Shown: positions 52,667 through 60,613 of the stretch, one piece after another | How positions within the stretch are numbered: the first letter of the stretch is position 1 | How the letters are laid out: every line of letters begins with the position of its first letter | Assembly: GCA_003150615.1 (NCBI GenBank) | Contig: QALN01000011.1 | Span: forward strand, 62,001 to 126,000 | DNA from: Flavobacteriales bacterium | GTDB taxonomy: Bacteria; Bacteroidota; Bacteroidia; Flavobacteriales; UBA1820 | DNA: 64,000 nucleotides | Direction of reading: 5' to 3' | Made by a program: the position numbers and the translations under genes | The notes under the pieces: generated by a model | The model's database searches: none | What the model saw: only the letters and a program-made list of their open reading frames with translations | What the model was told of the DNA's origin: nothing

Positions 52667-54214
52667 GTGAGCACTGAACTAATCATTAATTCGAAAGCGT
52701 CGGAGGTGGCTATAGCCCTTCTGGAGGACGGGAGACTGGTCGAGTACCAAACGCAGGACGCCAGGAATGATTTCGCCGTAGGCGATATCTACATCGGAAA
52801 GGTCCGCAAGGTTATACCGGGACTCAATTCCGCTTTCGTGGACATAGGACACGAAAAAGACGCTTTTCTGCATTATAACGACCTGGGACCTCAGGTCAGG
52901 TCTTTGCTCAAATATATTAGGAACATACAGTCCGGGAATCAGAAAAACGCCATGTTAGACGGCTTCAAAATGGAGCCTAACATAGAGAAAGACGGCAAGA
53001 TAGGAAATATCATAACGCAGGGAACGCCGGTACTGGTACAGATAACAAAAGAAGCGATCTCGACTAAAGGGCCGCGTCTGACATCGGAAGTGTCGATACC
53101 GGGACGCATGCTCGTTTTGGTCCCGTTCAATGACAAAGTAGCTATATCCCAGAAAATAAAACGCAGGGACGAACGCGACCGCCTGCGCATGGTGCTGGAC
53201 GGGATACGTCCTAAAGGGTTCGGATTGATAGCGCGCACCAATTCCATGAACGCAAAGGCCGAAGACCTAAAGGCCGACATGGACAGCTTGGTCAAAAAAT
53301 GGGAACTGATGTATTCCCATATCAAAGGAGAGAAAGCCAAAGCCCGTGTGCTGAGCGAAGAGGACAGGATTTCAGGAATACTCCGCGACCTTTTCAACGA
53401 TTCTTTCACGTCGATCGTGGTGGACGATGAAACGCTTTTTCTGGAAATAGTCTCCGCTATAAGTTCATTCGCTCCCGGTCGTGATAAAATCGTAAAACTG
53501 CACAATGACAAGGTGCCTATTTTTGAAAAATACGGTGTGGACCGCCAGGTCAAGACGTCATTCGGACGTTCGGTACCTATGACAAAAGGGGCGTATCTTG
53601 TGATAGAGCATACCGAAGCCTTGCACGTAATAGACGTAAACAGCGGTAATCGATTGAACGCCAAGGAAGACCAGGAAAACAATTCTTTGGAGGTCAACCT
53701 CATAGCCGCTAAAGAGATAGCGCGCCAGTTGCGTTTGCGCGATATGGGCGGGATAATCGTGGTCGATTTTATCGACATGATCAAAAGCGAGCACCGCAAG
53801 GCTCTATATGAAAAACTGTGCGAATTCATGAAAGCCGACCGCGCACGGCATAAGATATTGCCGCCAAGTAAATTCGGACTCGTGCAGATAACGCGCCAGA
53901 GGGTGCGGCCGGCCACCGACATAGAGACTTCGGAACCGGATCCCGAAGGCTCCGGCGATACCATACACGCGCCGATAAACATACTGAACGAACTGGGCGA
54001 AGCAATCGAGCAGATAGTAAAGGCTGGAGGGTACAGAGGTATTACGCTGCACGCCCATCCTTTCGTGGCTGCATATCTTACCAAAGGTTGGTATTCCCAA
54101 AGGATGGCCTGGTTCTTCAAATACGGACGTTGGGTGAAAATAGTACCCCGCGATGCGTTCAAGTACCTGCAATACCGTTTTTATGATTCGGATGGTAAGA
54201 TGATAAAATTTTGA
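52667..54214 (+). CDS. rng: Ribonuclease G/E family endoribonuclease
   Basis: About 515 residues. The start is taken as GTG 52667 (VSTELIINSKASEVAIALLE), which matches the family N-terminus; ATG 52619 is an alternative that adds 16 residues. S1 domain with an RNase H-like insertion (VGDIYIGKVRKVIPGLNSAFVDIG, KDAFLHYNDLG). Catalytic DNase I-like region with magnesium-binding acids in HVIDVNSGN and GGIIVVDFIDM. The E. coli RNase E scaffold tail is absent, so this is an RNase G-type enzyme for rRNA and mRNA processing. Located in the cytoplasm, after HU and the small ribosomal peptide. Confidence 0.93.
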   Translation: MSTELIINSKASEVAIALLEDGRLVEYQTQDARNDFAVGDIYIGKVRKVIPGLNSAFVDIGHEKDAFLHYNDLGPQVRSLLKYIRNIQSGNQKNAMLDGFKMEPNIEKDGKIGNIITQGTPVLVQITKEAISTKGPRLTSEVSIPGRMLVLVPFNDKVAISQKIKRRDERDRLRMVLDGIRPKGFGLIARTNSMNAKAEDLKADMDSLVKKWELMYSHIKGEKAKARVLSEEDRISGILRDLFNDSFTSIVVDDETLFLEIVSAISSFAPGRDKIVKLHNDKVPIFEKYGVDRQVKTSFGRSVPMTKGAYLVIEHTEALHVIDVNSGNRLNAKEDQENNSLEVNLIAAKEIARQLRLRDMGGIIVVDFIDMIKSEHRKALYEKLCEFMKADRARHKILPPSKFGLVQITRQRVRPATDIETSEPDPEGSGDTIHAPINILNELGEAIEQIVKAGGYRGITLHAHPFVAAYLTKGWYSQRMAWFFKYGRWVKIVPRDAFKYLQYRFYDSDGKMIKF

Positions 54215-54242
54215 TTCCTAATTATTTGAGTTGAAATACACT

Positions 54243-54275
54243 GGCCGGAGGTTATAAGCCTCCGGCCTTTTTATT
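54243..54275 (+). terminator. Terminator of rng
   Basis: Stem GGCCGGAGG (54243-54251) / CCTCCGGCC (54259-54267) followed by TTTTTATTTTTT. Confidence 0.85.
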
Positions 54276-54294
54276 TTTTATTCACATAGTTTCG

Positions 54295-54302
54295 TATATT
54301 TG
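54295..54302 (+). promoter_or_regulatory. -7 box of the small outer-membrane protein gene
   Basis: TATATTTG, 42 bases before ATG 54345, just after the rng terminator. Confidence 0.5.
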
Positions 54303-54344
54303 CTTACGGATAAAAATTTATAGTAAATCAAAAAAACAAAAATT

Positions 54345-54794
54345 ATGAAAAAGACTTTATTGGCAATGTTTTTCGTTTTCATAGCTTCGGCAGCTGTGAA
54401 TGCGCAGTCTTTCGAGGGTAAGGGAAAGAGCGACCTGAGCGTGGGCCTTACGTCCGGTTTCAATTCCTATAATATCCTCGGTGTGCAGGGAAACTATAAC
54501 ATCGGCGTACATGAATTCATTTCCGTAGGCGGTCAGGTGAATATGCTTTTCGATGACGATTTCCAGATGTACATAGGCCCGCGTGCCAATTTTCATTTGT
54601 TGAATGCGATAACTCCGTCCACGACTTCTCCGTTCGACGTTTATATCTCGGCCACTATGGGTATACAGTTCGGCGACAAGACCAAGTTCAACGCCGGAGG
54701 TTACTTAGGTGCGAAGTACGATATTTCCAACCGTTTCGGTGTTAAACTGGAGATAGGTTCCAACGTTATGGCCGGCGTGGTATTCAAACTGTAA
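54345..54794 (+). CDS. Small outer-membrane beta-barrel protein
   Basis: 149 residues. Signal peptide about 1-20 (ending AVNAQ). The mature part shows eight-stranded-barrel alternation (SDLSVGLTSGFNSY, IGVHEFISVGGQVNMLF, KFNAGGYLGAKYDI, VKLEIGSNVMAGVVF). The final residue pattern ends ..VVFKL. Similar in size to small porin-like OMP_b-brl proteins of Bacteroidetes. Own promoter and a palindromic terminator. Function unknown. Confidence 0.85.
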   Translation: MKKTLLAMFFVFIASAAVNAQSFEGKGKSDLSVGLTSGFNSYNILGVQGNYNIGVHEFISVGGQVNMLFDDDFQMYIGPRANFHLLNAITPSTTSPFDVYISATMGIQFGDKTKFNAGGYLGAKYDISNRFGVKLEIGSNVMAGVVFKL

Positions 54795-54813
54795 ATATTG
54801 CAAGCCGCCATTA

Positions 54814-54847
54814 TAAAAAAACGCCCCGCATGCGGGGCGTTTTTTTG
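54814..54847. terminator. Bidirectional terminator between the outer-membrane and OmpA-family genes
   Basis: A7 followed by the palindrome AACGCCCCGCA / TGCGGGGCGTT (54820-54841) and T6; serves both convergent genes. Confidence 0.9.
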
Positions 54848-54861
54848 ATAGTTGTGTGAAA

Positions 54862-55833
54862 CTATTCTATTTCTATCTCGGAGAGCATCTTTTCCACTGC
54901 GCTCAGATCCGGTGTTATAATCACTTCCGTGCGGCGGTTGCGGGCGCGGTTATCCGTGTTCGTGTTGGGGAAAAGGGGTTCGTATTCGCTTCGCCCTGCG
55001 GCTGTTATGTTTTTCGGGTCGATGTCCTTGTTTTGAGTTATGAGCCGCACGATGGATGTGGCGCGCATGACGCTCAGGTCCCAGTTGTCTTTTATCGTTC
55101 CCGAAGCCTTGTACGGGACATTATCCGTATGTCCTTCTATCATTACTTTAATATCGGGCTGCGATACCAGGACTTTCGTTATCTCCGTTATGGCTCTTCG
55201 CCCTTCGTTGTTCACTTGCCAGCTTCCGGAAGGGAAAAGGAGCCTGTTTTCCAGAGAAACGTATATCTTGCCGTTGCGCTGTGTTATAGTAAGTCCCTTG
55301 CCTTCAAAACCGACCAGAGCTTTCATAAGCTCGTTTTTCAGCGAAGACAGTTTGTCCTGTATGCCGGATATCATGCCTTCTAGCTGAGCCACGCGTTGTT
55401 CGCGGGACTTCAGGTCGGCTTCTTTCCGGGAAAGTTCGGCTTCGAGAGCAGCGATGTTGTCTTCTTTGGCTTTGAGCTGCGCCAGATATTCTCGCGATTG
55501 CTTTGACGATGCGTCCAGTAGGTTTTCCTTGTTTTTCAGCATATCCGAATACGATTGCTGCGCCTGGGCATAACGTCGCTTGAGGTCGTCAAGTGCGGCT
55601 TTGTCGGCAGCGTATTGTTTTTTCAGCGCGTCGAGGTCGCTGGCCAGGGCTTCGTTGAGGCTTTTGTAACGGTTGGCTTCGGATAGGTTTTTCTGGTTCT
55701 CGGCAGCCAGGGCTTCGTTTTCGGCTACGGCGTCGGCATGGCGTGATTCGAGTTCGCGGTACAGTTTCTTCGACACGCATCCGCTGAGTAAGAGCGCCAA
55801 AGAAGCTATTATCAGTAATTTGCCTGTATTCAT
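54862..55833 (-). CDS. OmpA-family lipoprotein with long coiled coil
   Basis: 323 residues from ATG 55833 (MNTGKLLIIASLALLLSGC; lipobox at about 16-19). A coiled coil at about 25-170 (ESRHADAVAENEALAAEN, KAKEDNIAALEAELSRKEAD) precedes a C-terminal OmpA domain (about 195-320) with KVMIEGHTDNVPYK (about 243-256), NWDLSVMRATSIVRLI, AGRSEYEPLFPN and RNRRTEVII. The Asp and Arg that bind diaminopimelate in peptidoglycan are present. It likely tethers the outer membrane to the cell wall. The longer frame to 55989 would cover the glyS promoter on the opposite strand. Confidence 0.92.
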   Translation of the reverse strand: MNTGKLLIIASLALLLSGCVSKKLYRELESRHADAVAENEALAAENQKNLSEANRYKSLNEALASDLDALKKQYAADKAALDDLKRRYAQAQQSYSDMLKNKENLLDASSKQSREYLAQLKAKEDNIAALEAELSRKEADLKSREQRVAQLEGMISGIQDKLSSLKNELMKALVGFEGKGLTITQRNGKIYVSLENRLLFPSGSWQVNNEGRRAITEITKVLVSQPDIKVMIEGHTDNVPYKASGTIKDNWDLSVMRATSIVRLITQNKDIDPKNITAAGRSEYEPLFPNTNTDNRARNRRTEVIITPDLSAVEKMLSEIEIE

Positions 55834-55919
55834 AAGGTATTTGTAACTATTGTGTTCGTTACAGGCGAAAGTACAAGTATTTTTCGTGAAAATTAGTATA
55901 AATAATGGGGTTAAAAGGT

Positions 55920-55927
55920 TAAATTTG
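55920..55927 (+). promoter_or_regulatory. -7 box of glyS
   Basis: TAAATTTG, 36 bases before ATG 55964. It excludes the start at 55850. Confidence 0.6.
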
Positions 55928-55963
55928 CAGTCGTTGAAAATTATAAAGACATTAAGAGATATC

Positions 55964-57511
55964 ATGGCAAAGAATGACGATTTGTTCAAGAAAGTAGTGG
56001 CTCACGCCAAAGAATACGGATTTATTTTCCCTTCGAGCGAGATATACGACGGCCTTAGCGCGGTGTACGATTACGGCCCCTACGGTAGCCAGATGAAAAA
56101 CAACATAAAGGAATACTGGTGGAAGGCCATGGTTCAGATGAACGAAAACATCGTAGGGCTGGATGCCGCCATATTCATGCACCCTACCACGTGGAAGGCT
56201 TCGGGACATGTGGATGCGTTCAACGATCCTCTGATAGACAACAAAGACACAAAGCGCCGTTACCGCGCCGATGTGCTGGTCGAGGACTATGTGGCCAAGA
56301 TGGAAGACAAGGTGCAAAAGGAGATAGCTAAGGCTAAAAAGCGTTTCGGCGATGCTTTTGACGAAGAAAAATTCGTTTCGACAAATGAGCACATTGTACA
56401 AAACCGTGCGCGCCAGAGGGAGATAATACAGCGCATGTCGCAATCTCTCGACAAAAACGATCTGGCCGACGTGAAAGCGCTTATCGAAGAGTTGGAAATA
56501 GCAGATCCGGATACCGGTTCGCGCAACTGGACGGAAGTACGCCAGTTCAACCTGATGTTCGGAACGAAACTCGGTTCGGTGGCAGAAGGTACGACAGACC
56601 TGTATCTGCGTCCGGAGACGGCCCAGGGTATTTTCGTGAATTTCCTTAACGTACAAAAGTCCGCACGCCAGAAAATCCCGTTCGGTATAGCGCAGCAGGG
56701 AAAAGCGTTCCGTAACGAAATAGTGGCACGCCAGTTCATATTCCGCATGAGAGAGTTCGAGCAAATGGAGATGCAGTTCTTCGTGCGTCCTCATACCGAA
56801 ATGGAGTGGTTTAAAAAATGGAAGCAGACGCGCCTCAAGTGGCATCTTAATCTCGGTCTGGGCGATGAAAACTACCGTTTCCACGATCACGACAAACTGG
56901 CCCATTACGCCAATGCCGCTACGGATATAGAATTTAATTTCCCGTTCGGCTTCAAGGAATTGGAAGGAATACATTCCCGTACGGATTTCGACCTTTCCAA
57001 TCACGAGAAATATTCCGGAAAGAAGATGCAGTATTTCGACCCGGAAACCAACGAAAGTTATACTCCGTACGTAATTGAAACATCGATAGGGTTGGACCGC
57101 ATGTTCCTTGCCGTGTTCTCCAAATCGCTCGTCGAGGAAGAGCTCCCTGACGGCTCCACACGCACGGTACTTCGTCTGCCGTATGTACTGGCTCCGGTAA
57201 AAGTGGCGGTACTTCCGTTGCTTAAAAAGGACGGTCTGCCTGAGGAGGCGCATAAGATAGTGTCGATGCTCAAATACGACTTCAATGTAGTGTACGATGA
57301 AAAGGATGCTATTGGACGCCGCTACCGCCGTCAGGATGCTATCGGCACGCCGATATGCGTTACCGTTGACCACGATACTCTCACCGACGGCAAAGTAACG
57401 ATACGCCACCGCGATTCGATGCAGCAGCAGCGCGTTGCAATAGAAGATCTCAAGGGAATAATATCACGCGAAGTGGATATGCGTTACGCACTTGAAAAGT
57501 TGGCAGAATAA
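55964..57511 (+). CDS. glyS: Glycyl-tRNA synthetase (single-chain class II)
   Basis: 515 residues from ATG 55964 (MAKNDDLFKKVVAHAKEYGF). The eukaryote/archaea-like alpha2 type, not the E. coli alpha-beta form. Class II motif 1 near YDYGPYGSQMKNNIKEYWW; motif 2 FRNEIVARQFIFRMREFEQM (about 249-268); motif 3 ETSIGLDRMFLAVF. The C-terminal anticodon domain starts near VLAPVKVAVLPLL (about 413). Glycine recognition loop RPETAQGIFVNFL is present. It charges tRNA-Gly. Own promoter and palindromic terminator. Confidence 0.96.
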   Translation: MAKNDDLFKKVVAHAKEYGFIFPSSEIYDGLSAVYDYGPYGSQMKNNIKEYWWKAMVQMNENIVGLDAAIFMHPTTWKASGHVDAFNDPLIDNKDTKRRYRADVLVEDYVAKMEDKVQKEIAKAKKRFGDAFDEEKFVSTNEHIVQNRARQREIIQRMSQSLDKNDLADVKALIEELEIADPDTGSRNWTEVRQFNLMFGTKLGSVAEGTTDLYLRPETAQGIFVNFLNVQKSARQKIPFGIAQQGKAFRNEIVARQFIFRMREFEQMEMQFFVRPHTEMEWFKKWKQTRLKWHLNLGLGDENYRFHDHDKLAHYANAATDIEFNFPFGFKELEGIHSRTDFDLSNHEKYSGKKMQYFDPETNESYTPYVIETSIGLDRMFLAVFSKSLVEEELPDGSTRTVLRLPYVLAPVKVAVLPLLKKDGLPEEAHKIVSMLKYDFNVVYDEKDAIGRRYRRQDAIGTPICVTVDHDTLTDGKVTIRHRDSMQQQRVAIEDLKGIISREVDMRYALEKLAE

Positions 57512-57541
57512 CGTCTGTTTATTGATTATGCAAAGTATGCG

Positions 57542-57574
57542 AAAAAACCGCGCCCTTAAGGGCGCGGTTTTTTG
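57542..57574. terminator. Terminator of glyS
   Basis: Perfect 16-bp palindrome AAAAAACCGCGCCCTT / AAGGGCGCGGTTTTTT (57542-57573). Confidence 0.9.
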
Positions 57575-57626
57575 TTTACGGAAACGGTCGGTTCGGCATG
57601 TTTGGCCGGAGGATGGCATAAAGGAT

Positions 57627-57908
57627 TCAGTCGGGGATCTTTTTTATGCCTTTTTCGTACTCGTAGCGGGTTATTACACCTTTTTCCTTCATTTTAAAAA
57701 GGATTTTTTTTTGTCTTAATGTATTGCGTTCTTCGCGTACAGTCATGCCGGGTGTTTTGCCCGGTTTGCCGAGTTCATCGTAATTTTTGTTGCGTATCAG
57801 TGTCGACGTTATGCTGCATGTGACGGATGCCGCATAGGAAATAGGCAGAAGAATTTTAAGCCCCGATATAAAAAACATACCGGGGAGGACGTTCTTTTTG
57901 TATGTCAT
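57627..57908 (-). CDS. Small membrane protein with SHOCT-like C-terminus, under structured RNA element 2
   Basis: 93 residues from ATG 57908 (MTYKKNVLPGMFFISGLKIL). One N-terminal hydrophobic segment (about 8-30) is followed by a basic C-terminus with KILFKMKEKGVITRYEYEKGIKK, cut here as KMKEKGVITRYEYEK (about 72-86), which fits the SHOCT short helical domain (K/E-x-G-x-I-T-x-x-E/Y-F/Y). The frame is open to 57959, but the upstream part is the RNA element. The ATG sits 5 bases after the pseudoknot strand ACGCGGGC/GCCCGCGT, so translation may depend on RNA folding. Function unknown. Confidence 0.65.
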   Translation of the reverse strand: MTYKKNVLPGMFFISGLKILLPISYAASVTCSITSTLIRNKNYDELGKPGKTPGMTVREERNTLRQKKILFKMKEKGVITRYEYEKGIKKIPD

Positions 57909-58117
57909 ATGAAACGCGGGCCCGACTGTTATTCGCCACTGAAGCCTTCGACTGCTCACACGACAGAATAAAGTAAAGCCCGCGTAAATAGTACGCGAAC
58001 GTTTAACTTTATTCCTTTGCCGTGTGCTAAAATTGTCGAAGTTTCAGTGGCAGGAATATAAGCTTACGCCTTTTATTTATTGTCTTTTTCTATTTTACCT
58101 TATGCGATAGGTCATTG
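57909..58117 (-). ncRNA. Structured RNA element 2 (homologue of element 1)
   Basis: Minus-strand transcript from a TAAATTTG box at 58124-58131. Plus-strand coordinates: P1 GCCACTGAA (57935-57943) / TTCAGTGGC (58043-58051); P2 CTTCGAC (57946-57952) / GTCGAAG (58035-58041); P3 CACACG (57957-57962) / CGTGTG (58021-58026) and AATAAAGT (57967-57974) / ACTTTATT (58006-58013). Pseudoknot: GCCCGCGT in the loop (57978-57985) with ACGCGGGC (57914-57921), 5 bases before the ATG at 57908. The leader hairpin region GCGTAAGC, the TATTCCTGC before P1 and the RATAACRGT after it are shared with element 1. Confidence 0.7.
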
Positions 58118-58123
58118 TTAAAA

Positions 58124-58131
58124 CAAATTTA
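58124..58131 (-). promoter_or_regulatory. -7 box of RNA element 2
   Basis: TAAATTTG on the minus strand, at nearly the same distance from the conserved GCGTWAGC leader hairpin (54 bases) as in element 1 (64 bases). Confidence 0.5.
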
Positions 58132-58216
58132 GTGAAAAATTCTCTGGTTTGTGCAGATACGTGATTTTTTTGTCTGTTTGGATTAATTTTGCATAATGTA
58201 ATCAAGTGTACAGGGA

Positions 58217-58690
58217 ATGAAAATATTGCTTATTGCTGTCGGAAAAACGGACTCCGTGGAATTGGATTCGCTTATCGGGGAATATGTAAAACGGTTGGCG
58301 CGTTACGCAGATTTTTCGATACAGGTGATAACGGATGTGAAAAACTCCAGAAATATGCCGGAAGATGTACAGAAGCAACGGGAAGGGGAAGCTATTCTGA
58401 CCTGTCTGCGTACTGGCGACAGGGTTATACTTCTGGATGAACGGGGAAAGGAATACACGTCAGAGGGTTTTGCGGACGGTTTGAAAAAGATTATGAACAG
58501 CGGTATCAAACGTCTGGTGTTCGTCATAGGCGGTCCGTACGGTTTTTCTTCGGATGTGTATGCCAGGGCGGACGATCGTATGTGTCTGTCGCGTATGACT
58601 TTTTCACACCAGATGGTGCGTCTGTTTTTCGTGGAGCAGTTATATAGAGGCCATGCCATACTTGCCGGATTGCCTTACCACCATGGATAG
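58217..58690 (+). CDS. rlmH: 23S rRNA (pseudouridine1915-N3)-methyltransferase
   Basis: 157 residues; SPOUT-class methyltransferase that modifies pseudouridine 1915 in helix 69 of 23S rRNA. Motifs: MKILLIAVGKTDSVELD at the N-terminus, RVILLDERGKEYTSEGFA, VFVIGGPYGFSSDVYARAD (about 103-121, trefoil-knot SAM site) and the C-terminal MTFSHQMVRLFFVEQLYRG with HAILAGLPYHHG. Normal family length. A TAATTTTG box at 58184-58191 lies 25 bases before the start. Ends in a strong bidirectional terminator. Confidence 0.95.
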   Translation: MKILLIAVGKTDSVELDSLIGEYVKRLARYADFSIQVITDVKNSRNMPEDVQKQREGEAILTCLRTGDRVILLDERGKEYTSEGFADGLKKIMNSGIKRLVFVIGGPYGFSSDVYARADDRMCLSRMTFSHQMVRLFFVEQLYRGHAILAGLPYHHG

Positions 58691-58705
58691 GCATGGTCTT
58701 CATAG

Positions 58706-58745
58706 AAAGACAGGCGGCGGTCCTTTGGACCGCCGCCTGTCTTTC
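58706..58745. terminator. Bidirectional terminator between rlmH and the sigma-factor operon
   Basis: Perfect 18-bp stem 58706-58723 / 58727-58744 with loop TTT (core CAGGCGGCGGTCC). Confidence 0.9.
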
Positions 58746-58761
58746 ATTTTAATATGTCTGG

Positions 58762-59175
58762 TTATTTTTTCATGTAGAATTTACCCAGGAGCGTATCCCA
58801 GAATATTACGGCAAAAATGCCCATACAAATGGTCACGGTACGTATTATCGAGCTTATGGATACGCTTGCCGAAAAATTGGAGTACGTATCGGATGCGAAA
58901 GCCGCTAGTTTTATCCTGAAATCCTCCAGTATGTCCCATGATATTCCCGCAGATGAGAAACATGTGGCCATTAGGATGATAGTTATGAGCGACGTAACGA
59001 CTATCGTTACCGCTATCCTGTTGCTTATGCGTGACAGGCGGCGCTGACGTGCTATTTCCCTCTCTTTTTCTATACGGACCATAAGGCGCGGAGTAAAGGA
59101 ATGCGACGTCCCCATGCCTTGAAAGGCACTTCTCATCATTTCGTCGAACGTTTCCATGGAGTTTCCCATTTTCAT
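58762..59175 (-). CDS. Small membrane protein encoded after the ECF sigma factor (possible anti-sigma factor)
   Basis: 137 residues. A soluble N-terminus (about 1-48; RLMVRIEKEREIARQRRLSR) precedes two transmembrane helices (about 50-70 and 112-130). The ATG directly follows the TAG of the sigma-factor gene, so the two are translationally coupled. Position and topology fit a membrane anti-sigma factor, but no zinc-binding anti-sigma motif (HxxxCxxC) is present. The role is therefore inferred only from context. Confidence 0.65.
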   Translation of the reverse strand: MKMGNSMETFDEMMRSAFQGMGTSHSFTPRLMVRIEKEREIARQRRLSRISNRIAVTIVVTSLITIILMATCFSSAGISWDILEDFRIKLAAFASDTYSNFSASVSISSIIRTVTICMGIFAVIFWDTLLGKFYMKK

Positions 59176-59754
59176 CTAATCGTTTATTAATATCCTGGCC
59201 GCGTCTTTTCCAAGCATAGTTTTAAGTATCTGGGCCATTCTGACTCTCGCACGCGATAGCGTAGTCTTTACGTTGGCCGTACTCATGGAACAAATATCGG
59301 AAATTTCCGCGATATTGTGTTCATTGAGGTAAAAAAGAGTCAGGATCATGGCGTCGCGGCTGTCCATCCTGTCCATTGCTTTTTGTATATACTGCGAGCG
59401 TTCCTGGCTGCGCAGTTCGCCCATTTGCGTTATAAGACCCATGTCGGCGCTTTCCTCGAAATTCATCCAATCCTCGACAGGGGTTGTGTCCAGAGAATTG
59501 GAACGGTACATGGTGCTGGCTTCATTGAAAGCTATGCGGAAAAGCCATGTCGAGAATTTCGATTCGCCTTTGAATTTGGGCAGTGACGTGTATGCCTTGA
59601 CAAAGATTTCCTGCGTGAGGTCTTCCGCGTCTTCGCGGTTTTTCACCATGCGCATCACAACGGCGAACACCATGTCTTTATATTTGTCCACAAGAGTGGC
59701 AAAACAACGGGTGTCGCCGTGTAATATGTTCTTTATCAGGGTTCCCTCGTTCAT
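59176..59754 (-). CDS. ECF-type RNA polymerase sigma-70 factor
   Basis: 192 residues. Region 2 is ALVDKYKDMVFAVVMRMVKN in the form ATLVDKYKDMVFAVV (about 18-32), then REDAEDLTQEIFVKAYTSL and KFSTWLFRIAFNEA. Region 4 is HNIAEISDICSMSTANVKTTLSRARVRM as a helix-turn-helix (about 148-175; key TANVKTTLSRAR). It directs RNA polymerase to a stress or envelope regulon, probably including its own operon: a GTAACC-N17-GTCTAA promoter-like site lies upstream of the first gene of the cluster. Flanked by small membrane-protein genes. Confidence 0.92.
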   Translation of the reverse strand: MNEGTLIKNILHGDTRCFATLVDKYKDMVFAVVMRMVKNREDAEDLTQEIFVKAYTSLPKFKGESKFSTWLFRIAFNEASTMYRSNSLDTTPVEDWMNFEESADMGLITQMGELRSQERSQYIQKAMDRMDSRDAMILTLFYLNEHNIAEISDICSMSTANVKTTLSRARVRMAQILKTMLGKDAARILIND

Positions 59755-59792
59755 TGAAAGCCTCTGTATATCCCTAATCGGGTTATGTGAGT

Positions 59793-60350
59793 TTAATCTT
59801 CCGTGTAGTTTTCCGGCCTTTCATCCTGGTTTTTCTCACCGTATCTTTGGCTTTGCCTGTAAAGATACTCTTTTGTCCTGTGGTTGCGGCGGTTGTAATA
59901 TATATACAACGATATGCATGCCGAAAGTACTACTATCGAAAAGCCGATACCTCCGGTATCTATCAGCGTGTACGTGTACAGCAGGTTGGTCACTATAGAG
60001 GCTATCAGAAGGCCCACGGCTATCCCTGCGAATATATACATCCATTTCACGGTCGAGTCTTCGGCTTTCGGAGTTTTGCGGTATGTTGTTCTTCTCACAG
60101 GCTCGGGGGTGGGTTCCGGTGCCGGTTCCGACCACGGGCCGCGGATGTCCTTTTCGCATTCGTAAGGGCTTTTCGGCCTTTCGGGCTGCGGCTCAGCCTG
60201 CCGGTAGGACGGGTTAATGCCGCGTTCTATCATAGCCATACGTTCTTTGTGGCGATCCGAAAGTACTTTCCTTATTATTAGGAATATCACGATGGGTATC
60301 ACGAAAAATAACCCGATGATCACTAAAAGGCCTATTATTGTTTCGTCCAT
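59793..60350 (-). CDS. DUF6249-like membrane protein (long paralogue)
   Basis: 185 residues. N-terminal transmembrane helix (about 5-27), then IIRKVLSDRHKERMAMIERG (about 25-44). A Pro/Glu-rich linker (about 48-85) is followed by two transmembrane helices (about 98-118 and 125-145) and a polar tail rich in Arg, Gln and Glu. The upstream 61-residue gene has the same first 45 residues (IKKIISDRHDERMAMIEKG), so the two are paralogues. Encoded in the ECF sigma-factor operon with a 38-base gap to the sigma gene. The DUF6249 assignment is from memory of this pattern; function unknown. Confidence 0.78.
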   Translation of the reverse strand: MDETIIGLLVIIGLFFVIPIVIFLIIRKVLSDRHKERMAMIERGINPSYRQAEPQPERPKSPYECEKDIRGPWSEPAPEPTPEPVRRTTYRKTPKAEDSTVKWMYIFAGIAVGLLIASIVTNLLYTYTLIDTGGIGFSIVVLSACISLYIYYNRRNHRTKEYLYRQSQRYGEKNQDERPENYTED

Positions 60351-60372
60351 GATATATTGATTTTTTAGTTAT

Positions 60373-60558
60373 TTATTCTTTTTCTTTTGTTCCGTTATTC
60401 GTGTAACACGGCTTTCCGCCCGTCATACCTTTTTCTATCATTGCCATTCGTTCGTCGTGGCGGTCGGATATTATTTTCTTTATGATAAAGAACAGCAATG
60501 TCGGTATCATTATGAAAATCCCGGCCAGTGTTGCGGTTATCATGATTGCTTCTTCCAT
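60373..60558 (-). CDS. Small membrane protein, short paralogue of the DUF6249-like gene
   Basis: 61 residues from ATG 60558 (MEEAIMITATLAGIFIMIP); the longer frame to 60681 runs through the promoter. One transmembrane helix (about 8-27) and a conserved cytoplasmic motif FIIKKIISDRHDERMAMIEK. The C-terminus ends CYTNNGTKEKE. First gene of the sigma-factor operon (22-base gap to the next). Probably a target and part of the sigma regulon. Confidence 0.75.
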   Translation of the reverse strand: MEEAIMITATLAGIFIMIPTLLFFIIKKIISDRHDERMAMIEKGMTGGKPCYTNNGTKEKE

Positions 60559-60613
60559 GATTCTCCGTTTTTTGTTTTGTTTCAGTGGATGGTTCCAAGC
60601 GCTTTCCATTACA

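Noticed and set aside
52939-54162. 407-codon ORF on the minus strand
   Set aside because: Antisense shadow of rng, rich in Ser and Ile as expected from complementing its codons.
55952-57409. 485-codon ORF on the minus strand
   Set aside because: Antisense shadow of glyS.
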